DNA of 9,295 bases from JBFLVQ01 sp040758525 (GTDB lineage Bacteria > Acidobacteriota > Blastocatellia > Chloracidobacteriales > JADJPF01), in the NCBI GenBank assembly GCA_040758525.1, contig JBFLVQ010000372.1, positions 1 through 9,295 on the forward strand, given 5' to 3'. The notes under the pieces are model-generated. The model was not told where the DNA came from and did not search any database. It was given only the letters and a program-made list of their open reading frames with translations. The translations under genes and the position numbers were made by a program. Shown piece by piece: positions 1 to 5,455 of this stretch (positions are counted from its first letter, which is position 1; each line of letters opens with the position of its first letter).

Positions 1-845
1 GTATAGGCGCAAGTATCTGGCAACCATACTTTGATATTTATAAAATGTTTCAAAAGGAGTCGGTGGTTTCACATACTTGCTCCTGGATCTTTCTAGTTGC
101 GCCATATATTAGTTTTACTGCTTATCTTGGCGCGGCACTCTTTCTACCAGTACTATCAACATCGGCAATGGGCAGTTTCATTGGCGATGCTATTGCTTTT
201 ATCTACCTGTTAGGGTTTGCGCGATTCTTTATCGCACTAGCAGCCTTAGATGCTGGCAGTGCTTTTGGTGGAATGGGAAGCAGTCGTGAGATGAGTCTCT
301 CCGCCCTTGCTGAGCCTGCGCTTATGCTCACCATTTTTGCTTTAGCTGCGCTTACTAACACAACACATCTCTCTACAATGGTGGCAAGCTTTGCTGCCTT
401 AGGCTTGCAAGTAGTGTCGCCGGTCTATCCATTGGCACTGATTGCTATTGCGATCATTACCCTGGCAGAAGCAGGACGTATTCCTTTTGATAACCCAACT
501 ACACATCTGGAACTTACTATGATTCATGAAGCAATGATTCTAGAGTATTCCGGTAAAGAGTTGGCACTTATCGAATGGGGTAGTGCGATCAAGTTAACAC
601 TATTGTTGACCTTTATCGCTAATATCTTTTTTCCTATCGGCATTGCTACCAATTTCAGCTCTCAAGCGCTGATCATCGCTCTGGCAGCTTTTATTATTAA
701 GATTGCTGTCCTTGCCCTGCTTATTGCACTGATAGAAACAGCGCTGGCAAAAATGCGTCTTTTCCGTGTGCCACATCTGCTCAGTGTCGCAAATTTACTT
801 GGATTTCTTGCCTTGGTAGCAGCCGTGGTAGTGTGGAAATACTAA
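1..845 (+). CDS. hyfC: HyfC/HycD/NuoH-like membrane subunit of an Ehr-type complex (5' partial)
   Basis: This is the NuoH-family integral membrane subunit that joins the membrane arm to the soluble redox arm in complex I and group 4 hydrogenases. The reading frame is open from the left edge (first full codon at base 3), and those codons read like the interior of HycD (IGASIWQPYFDIYKMFQKES). The ATG at 45 is therefore internal, and perhaps 25-35 N-terminal residues lie outside the window. Of the 280 visible residues, about six or seven hydrophobic segments can be seen. Family signatures are ARFFIALAALDAGSAFGGMG, SREMSLSALAEP, AEAGRIPFDNP and the acidic loop with HEAMILEYSG. This loop corresponds to the charged quinone-side loop of NuoH. 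The stop lies 14 bases before the preferred start of the next gene. The family call is secure; whether it contacts quinone is inference. Confidence 0.9.
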   Translation, partial: IGASIWQPYFDIYKMFQKESVVSHTCSWIFLVAPYISFTAYLGAALFLPVLSTSAMGSFIGDAIAFIYLLGFARFFIALAALDAGSAFGGMGSSREMSLSALAEPALMLTIFALAALTNTTHLSTMVASFAALGLQVVSPVYPLALIAIAIITLAEAGRIPFDNPTTHLELTMIHEAMILEYSGKELALIEWGSAIKLTLLLTFIANIFFPIGIATNFSSQALIIALAAFIIKIAVLALLIALIETALAKMRLFRVPHLLSVANLLGFLALVAAVVVWKY

Positions 846-850
846 TGGAT

Positions 851-856
851 GGAGGA
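851..856 (+). promoter_or_regulatory. Ribosome binding site deciding the hyfE-like start
   Basis: GGAGGA lies 3 bases before the ATG at 860. Two other in-frame starts exist upstream, a GTG at 833 that overlaps the preceding gene and an ATG at 845, but neither has a comparable Shine-Dalgarno sequence. The spacing is slightly short, so the choice is likely rather than certain. Confidence 0.6.
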
Positions 857-859
857 AAT

Positions 860-1528
860 ATGATTTTTAGCAATGCGGTAGTAATTGGCAAGGTACTCAA
901 TCTCTTTTCTGTATTGCTGTTGGTAGCAGCAATTGCCGTAGTTGCTAATTTACGTATTGCATCTGTTATTCGTGCCTATGGCGCACAAGGTTTTGCTCTC
1001 GCGGCAATGACAGCACTAATTGCTTATAGTACAGGAAGGGAGCATATCTATGCCATTGCATTAGCAGGATTGGTTATAAAAGCAGTACTTATCCCGACAA
1101 TTCTCACTCGTATTGTTAGGAATTTAAAAATAAAACACGATATTGAACCATTCCTGAGTGTACCGTTATCGGTGCTAGTTTGTGGTTTGTTGGTTGTATT
1201 AGCCTACTTTGTCGCAGAACCATTCGAGAGTGCAGGCCTAGGGTTAATACCAAATCTGTTAGCAATCTCTGTATCACTAGTATTAATTGGCTGTTTTGTC
1301 ATGATCATTCGTAAGAAGGCTATCACACAAGTGATTGGGTTACTAACAATGGAGAATGGGATATTCTTATCGGCACTTGCTACTACTTTCGGTATGCCTT
1401 TAATTGTCGAATTGGGGATATTCTTTGATCTGTTACTAGGTGCAATTATTTTTGGTCTGTTTGCTTATCGTATCAAGGAGACATTCGACCATTTAGATAC
1501 AACACGCTTACAATCACTCAAGGGATAG
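860..1528 (+). CDS. hyfE: HyfE-like membrane subunit
   Basis: This 222-residue, all-hydrophobic protein matches HyfE, a membrane-arm subunit whose C-terminal half is related to NuoK of complex I. E. coli HyfE is 216 residues, so the length fits. About seven membrane segments are visible. Typical features are K74 in GLVIKAVLIPT, the GLLTMENGIFL stretch with E165, VELGIFFD with E184, and a C-terminus ending in LKG as in HyfE. The buried acidic and lysine residues are candidates for the proton path. I chose the ATG at 860 because of GGAGGA just upstream; a GTG at 833 would add nine residues. The gene sits in the operon between the HyfC- and HyfF-like genes. No HyfD-like antiporter lies between HyfC and HyfE, unlike in the E. 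coli hyf order. Confidence 0.88.
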   Translation: MIFSNAVVIGKVLNLFSVLLLVAAIAVVANLRIASVIRAYGAQGFALAAMTALIAYSTGREHIYAIALAGLVIKAVLIPTILTRIVRNLKIKHDIEPFLSVPLSVLVCGLLVVLAYFVAEPFESAGLGLIPNLLAISVSLVLIGCFVMIIRKKAITQVIGLLTMENGIFLSALATTFGMPLIVELGIFFDLLLGAIIFGLFAYRIKETFDHLDTTRLQSLKG

Positions 1529-1534
1529 GAAGGA
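1527..1534 (+). promoter_or_regulatory. Ribosome binding site for the GTG start of hyfF
   Basis: AGGAAGGA overlaps the TAG stop of the preceding gene and sits 6 bases before the GTG at 1541. This spacing is near ideal and supports the GTG start. Confidence 0.65.
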
Positions 1535-1540
1535 CAAATT

Positions 1541-3010
1541 GTGATCGAACTGTTGCTAGCAATTCCATTAGTTGTTGCATTACTTGCACTACTTCCCCAT
1601 ACACGCCAGACACTAAGTGCGCTCTGTCTACTTGCCGCTGTCGCGATGCTGGCAATCTCACTGCTATGTGCAAGTAAGGTTATGGCAGCAAAGTCCTTGT
1701 CAGGTCTGAGCGGAATCTTGATGTTAGATTCTCTAGGGCTATTGATGGCACTTATCATTACTCTTATTGCCTTTGTTGCCAGCATCTACAGTGTTGGTTA
1801 TCTAGGGATAGAACTGGATGAGAAAGAATTTTCTCTTGCTGCACTACGACGCTACTATGCCATTGTGCATCTGTTTATCTTTACTATGCTGTTAGTAGTA
1901 ACAACAGCAAATCTAGGCGTACTCTGGGTTGGAATGGAAGCTACCACGCTTACCTCTGCATTGTTGGTAGTCTTTTACAATAAAGAGACATCATTAGAAG
2001 CAGGATGGAAATATCTGATTCTCTGTACTGTAGGAATTGCGTTTGCGCTATTAGGAACAATTTTTATGTATCTGGCGGCTTTTAAGAGTTTTGGCGAAGT
2101 TGCTGGAGTGCTCAATTGGAATTTTCTTACACTTAATGCCACAAGTTTAAATCCCAAATTGGTTAAACTTGCTTTTATCTTTGTACTCATTGGATATGGT
2201 ACCAAGGCCGGGTTTGTGCCTATGCATACTTGGTTGCCGGATGCTCATAGCCAGTCACCTACTCCTATCTCTGCTATGCTTTCAGGGGTAATGCTTAACT
2301 GTGCTGTCTATGCCATCCTGCGCTATTTTGTTATTACTCAAGATACTATTGGTAATGGATATGCAGCTCAATTGATGCTGATATTTGGTATTGCCTCACT
2401 AACCTTAGCTACCCCATTTATATTGTTACAAAAGAATTTCAAGCGTCTACTTGCTTATTCAAGTATTGAACATATTGGTATTATTGCCATTGGTATTGGA
2501 TTTGGTGGCACATTGGGACTCTATGGCGCGTTATTACATACGCTCAATCATGCTTTAACCAAATCACTGATGTTCTTTTCGGTTGGTAATATCCTACTAA
2601 AGTATAAAACAACATTATTTGAACGTGTACAGCAAGGGCTTATACACACTATGCCGCTTACCGCAGGACTATTGATAGTTGGCACATTGGCAATTATTGG
2701 CATGCCACCCTTTGGACTCTTTATCAGCGAATTTACTATTCTGGCTGCTGGTATTACCAAAGGCAGTTATCTCGCTGCTGCTGTTTACCTAACGGTACTA
2801 GCATTGGTTGGCGCCGGATTTGTCTATCATATGTTCAAGATGGTGTTAGGACAGATACCAGAAAGAATAGATAGAGGAGAGACCAGTAAATGGAATCTTG
2901 CTGCCATGGTTATATTAGCAGGTTGTATTCTCACTCTAGGGCTATATCTACCTAGCGAGCTTAATATCTTGATCACAGAAGCAGCCAAAATTATTGCTAA
3001 TAAAGGATAA
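1541..3010 (+). CDS. hyfF: HyfF-like proton-translocating (antiporter-type) membrane subunit
   Basis: This 489-residue polytopic protein belongs to the NuoL/M/N and Mrp antiporter-like family and is closest in character to HyfF (526 residues in E. coli). The residues expected in the proton path are present: E133 in WVGMEATT, K222 in GYGTKAGFVPMHTWLPDAH, H229, H311 in SSIEHIG, H333/H337 and K341 in LTKSLMFF, and E397 in LFISEF. About 13-14 membrane segments are visible, and there is no long lateral helix of the NuoL type. The start is a GTG with AGGAAGGA 6 bases upstream. It lies 12 bases after the HyfE stop and its own stop is 4 bases before the large-subunit start, so the genes are probably co-transcribed. 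I infer that it pumps ions; whether H+ or Na+ cannot be told. Confidence 0.92.
   Translation: MIELLLAIPLVVALLALLPHTRQTLSALCLLAAVAMLAISLLCASKVMAAKSLSGLSGILMLDSLGLLMALIITLIAFVASIYSVGYLGIELDEKEFSLAALRRYYAIVHLFIFTMLLVVTTANLGVLWVGMEATTLTSALLVVFYNKETSLEAGWKYLILCTVGIAFALLGTIFMYLAAFKSFGEVAGVLNWNFLTLNATSLNPKLVKLAFIFVLIGYGTKAGFVPMHTWLPDAHSQSPTPISAMLSGVMLNCAVYAILRYFVITQDTIGNGYAAQLMLIFGIASLTLATPFILLQKNFKRLLAYSSIEHIGIIAIGIGFGGTLGLYGALLHTLNHALTKSLMFFSVGNILLKYKTTLFERVQQGLIHTMPLTAGLLIVGTLAIIGMPPFGLFISEFTILAAGITKGSYLAAAVYLTVLALVGAGFVYHMFKMVLGQIPERIDRGETSKWNLAAMVILAGCILTLGLYLPSELNILITEAAKIIANKG
3003..3007 (+). promoter_or_regulatory. Ribosome binding site deciding the large-subunit start
   Basis: AAGGA overlaps the end of the HyfF-like gene and is 7 bases before the ATG at 3015. 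This favours the ATG over an in-frame TTG at 2994 that would overlap the preceding gene by 17 bases. Confidence 0.6.
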
Positions 3011-3014
3011 TCTG

Positions 3015-4595
3015 ATGCCATTCTCTCTTAGTACACTCTCTCCTGAATTGAATGTCACGGCTGCTGAAATAGCAGCCACACCAGCGCCTAATGAGATATA
3101 TCTACGAGTGTCAAAGACACAGATTCCAGAAGTCTGTTTACAACTATATCGGCAGATGGGTTTCAGATTCTGCGGAATGTTTGCTGCTGATCTGCGTGCC
3201 ACCGAGGGAAACTTTCGTCTCTACTATGTTTTTAGCGAACCACAAATTGATAGCTTTGTACTACTGAGCGCAGATGTATCTGAGCGTGAATTTACCTTTC
3301 CCTCGATTGTGCCGGAAATGCCAGCAGCAAATTGGTATGAACGTGAGATAAAGGATATGTTTGGTCTCGTTCCTGTAGGCCATCCAGATCTACGGCCACT
3401 GGTTGTACATGAAGATTGGCCAGAAAAATACTACCCATTACGCCAGGATTTTCCTGTAAGTAAGCAGCCACCGCGGGTCACGGGTGAATATCCATTTCAG
3501 ATGGTAGATGGTGAAGGAATTTATGAGATTCCTGTTGGACCTGTACACGCCGGTATTATTGAACCTGGTCATTTTCGTTTTAGTGCGTTAGGTGAAACCA
3601 TTGTTAACCTTGAAATTCGCCATTTCTGGACACATAAAGGCAGCGAGAAACTATTTGAGCAACGCACGCTGGCAAAGGGTGTAGCACTGGCTGAGCGTAT
3701 CTCTGGTGATGCTACGATTGCTCATTCACTTGCCTATTGCCAGGCTGTAGAACGGTTGGCAAGGGTTGCTATCAGTAGACGGGCAGCGCTATTGCGTACT
3801 ATCTTTGCTGAACTAGAGCGTCTATATTTTCATATTGGCGATATCGGCGGTATCACCCTTGATGTTGGGTTTGCCTTTGGCGCCGCACAAGCCTCCCGCC
3901 TCAAGGAACAAATATTACGCCTAAACGAACGCATGACTGGCAATAGATTGTTACGCGCTGTCAATGTGGTTGGTGGTATCACCATCGATCTAGATGATAC
4001 CAAACTACGTGAGATTGATCTGGTAGTTGAGAAGATTGCTACAGAGGTACGTGAACTATCAGAGATCATTACCAATACTCCTTCAGTTATCGATCGACTT
4101 GAGACTACAGGAGTACTAACTACACAAGTGGCACAAGATCTAGGTGTCGTTGGCGTAATAGCGCGTGCCTCTGGAATTGATGAAGATTGTCGGCGAGATC
4201 ATCCCTATGCAGGATATCCTGATATAGATTTTACTGTGCCAATCTACCGATATGGTGATGTAATGGCACGCTTACGCGTACGTGTTGATGAGGTCGCACA
4301 GTCTTGTCATATCATCGCACAGGCCATTGAAAAATTGCCTGATGAACCTCTGCGAGTGGAAATACCAAGTGTGCCAGCAGGTAGAGCCGCACTAGGTTAT
4401 GCCGAATCTGGGCGGGGTAGAGTTATCTTTTGGGTACTCAGCGCAGATAAGAATATGGTGGGACGATGTAAAATAATCTCACCATCATTTATTAATTGGC
4501 CAGCAATTCAACATGCTGTGTTAGGCAATATTGTGCCGGACTTTCCTTTAATCAACAAGAGCTTCAATCTCTCTTATTCAGGTTGTGATCGTTAA
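3015..4595 (+). CDS. hyfG: HycE/HyfG-like large subunit without NiFe ligands (Ehr type; NuoC+NuoD fusion)
   Basis: This 526-residue soluble subunit has a NuoC-like N-terminal domain (about 25-145; signature WYEREIKDMFGL...GHPDLRPL) and a NuoD/NiFe-large-subunit domain (about 165-526; EGIYEIPVGPVHAG...EPGHFRF, LEIRHFWTHKG). In true group 4 hydrogenases two CxxC pairs hold the NiFe site. Here the first motif reads ERISGDATIAHS, so the cysteines become S230 and A233. At the C-terminus the usual DPCYSCTDR reads NLSYSGCDR, so they become S520 and G523. C524 is displaced by one and is not an obvious ligand. The chain stops at that motif, without the C-terminal peptide that hydrogenase proteases remove. 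It therefore cannot carry a standard NiFe centre and should not be called a hydrogenase. It fits the Ehr proteins known from other bacteria; the substrate is unknown. I chose ATG 3015 for its ribosome binding site. Confidence 0.9.
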   Translation: MPFSLSTLSPELNVTAAEIAATPAPNEIYLRVSKTQIPEVCLQLYRQMGFRFCGMFAADLRATEGNFRLYYVFSEPQIDSFVLLSADVSEREFTFPSIVPEMPAANWYEREIKDMFGLVPVGHPDLRPLVVHEDWPEKYYPLRQDFPVSKQPPRVTGEYPFQMVDGEGIYEIPVGPVHAGIIEPGHFRFSALGETIVNLEIRHFWTHKGSEKLFEQRTLAKGVALAERISGDATIAHSLAYCQAVERLARVAISRRAALLRTIFAELERLYFHIGDIGGITLDVGFAFGAAQASRLKEQILRLNERMTGNRLLRAVNVVGGITIDLDDTKLREIDLVVEKIATEVRELSEIITNTPSVIDRLETTGVLTTQVAQDLGVVGVIARASGIDEDCRRDHPYAGYPDIDFTVPIYRYGDVMARLRVRVDEVAQSCHIIAQAIEKLPDEPLRVEIPSVPAGRAALGYAESGRGRVIFWVLSADKNMVGRCKIISPSFINWPAIQHAVLGNIVPDFPLINKSFNLSYSGCDR

Positions 4596-4604
4596 GCATA
4601 GGGT

Positions 4605-4610
4605 GAGGAG
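4605..4610 (+). promoter_or_regulatory. Ribosome binding site of the ferredoxin/small-subunit fusion
   Basis: GAGGAG lies 5 bases before the ATG at 4616, within the 20-base gap after the large-subunit stop. It supports the annotated start. Confidence 0.65.
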
Positions 4611-4615
4611 AAAGT

Positions 4616-5428
4616 ATGTTTAACATCTTTCGCAAAAGTATATTGGTAGGTACTGTTACAGAGACTAAACCAGCAACAACACCAACAGGATTTCTCGGTC
4701 CACCCGCAATTGATCCGGCTCTATGCAATGAATGCGAAGATCAGTGTATCACTGTCTGTCCCGCAGATGCGCTTAGTATTGTTAATGATAATGGCCAACG
4801 AGCAGTAAAACTTTCCCTTGCTGACTGTACATTCTGTGGGTGGTGTCAGCCAGCCTGTCCTAACAAGGCGATTACAATGACAGGAGAATATCGTCTAGCA
4901 GTACGTAGTCGTGCGGAATTGACACGTCAGTTTGGGCCAATGACAAAAGATCAGTCTTCTGCACAACAACATACTTCCCGAGAGACTGAATATGCAGGAG
5001 CCGCGCTACGCAAAAAGATTCAGCGTCTATTTGGTCGCTCGCTGCATATACGCGAAGTGGATGCAGGTTCTTGCAATGGTTGCGAAGTTGAAGTAGTAGC
5101 ATTGAACAATCCTATCTACGATCTAGAACGTTTTGGTATACACTTTGTAGCTTCGCCGCGTCATGCTGATATGCTGCTAGTTACTGGTCCAGTAACACGT
5201 AATATGGAGATTGCATTAATCAAAACCTTGGAAGCCACTGCGCGTCCTAGATTAGTGGTTGCGATAGGTAGTTGTGGCTGCGGTGGCGGCCTTTTCAAAT
5301 CGTGTTATGCTGCCAATGCTGGGGTAGGTTCGATTATACCTGTTGATGTTTATGTCCCAGGATGCCCACCTCGCCCAGAAGCAATTATTCATGGGATTAT
5401 GCTTGCACTGGATAAGTTAAAACCTTGA
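4616..5428 (+). CDS. Fused two-cluster ferredoxin (HycF/HyfH-like) and small subunit (HycG/HyfI/NuoB-like)
   Basis: This 270-residue electron-transfer protein combines two subunits that are separate in E. coli hyc/hyf. Residues about 30-90 form a two-[4Fe-4S] ferredoxin module. The second motif is canonical (C71, C74, C77, C81-P). The first has one extra residue, C37-x2-C40-x3-C44-x3-C48-P. A charged linker (about 95-140) leads to a NuoB/HycG-type domain with GSCNGCEVE (C153, C156), AIGSCGCGGG (C220, C222) and VPGCPPRPE (C250). C153, C156, C220 and C250 are the likely ligands of the proximal cluster, equivalent to N2 of complex I. So an electron wire towards the large subunit is intact although that subunit lacks NiFe ligands. 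It is the last gene of the operon, preceded by GAGGAG. The family call is firm; the electron donor and acceptor are not known. Confidence 0.9.
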   Translation: MFNIFRKSILVGTVTETKPATTPTGFLGPPAIDPALCNECEDQCITVCPADALSIVNDNGQRAVKLSLADCTFCGWCQPACPNKAITMTGEYRLAVRSRAELTRQFGPMTKDQSSAQQHTSRETEYAGAALRKKIQRLFGRSLHIREVDAGSCNGCEVEVVALNNPIYDLERFGIHFVASPRHADMLLVTGPVTRNMEIALIKTLEATARPRLVVAIGSCGCGGGLFKSCYAANAGVGSIIPVDVYVPGCPPRPEAIIHGIMLALDKLKP

Positions 5429-5455
5429 TCGAGTAGAGATACCTTCTTTACCTGT

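Noticed and set aside
45..845. ATG at 45 as the true start of the HyfC-like gene
   Set aside because: The frame is open to the left edge and the preceding 14 codons match the conserved interior of HycD, and no ribosome binding site precedes this ATG. It is an internal methionine of a gene cut by the window edge.
3015..5428. Calling the complex an active formate hydrogenlyase or hydrogenase-4
   Set aside because: The large subunit lacks all four cysteines that bind NiFe and lacks the processing tail, so H2 chemistry is not supported despite overall similarity.
1..5428. Calling the operon respiratory complex I (nuo)
   Set aside because: Subunit types and order (HyfE-like subunit, NuoC+NuoD fusion, ferredoxin fused to the NuoB-like subunit, no NuoA/J/K or NuoE/F/G in view) match hyf/hyc-type clusters; the HyfC-like signatures are also hydrogenase-type.
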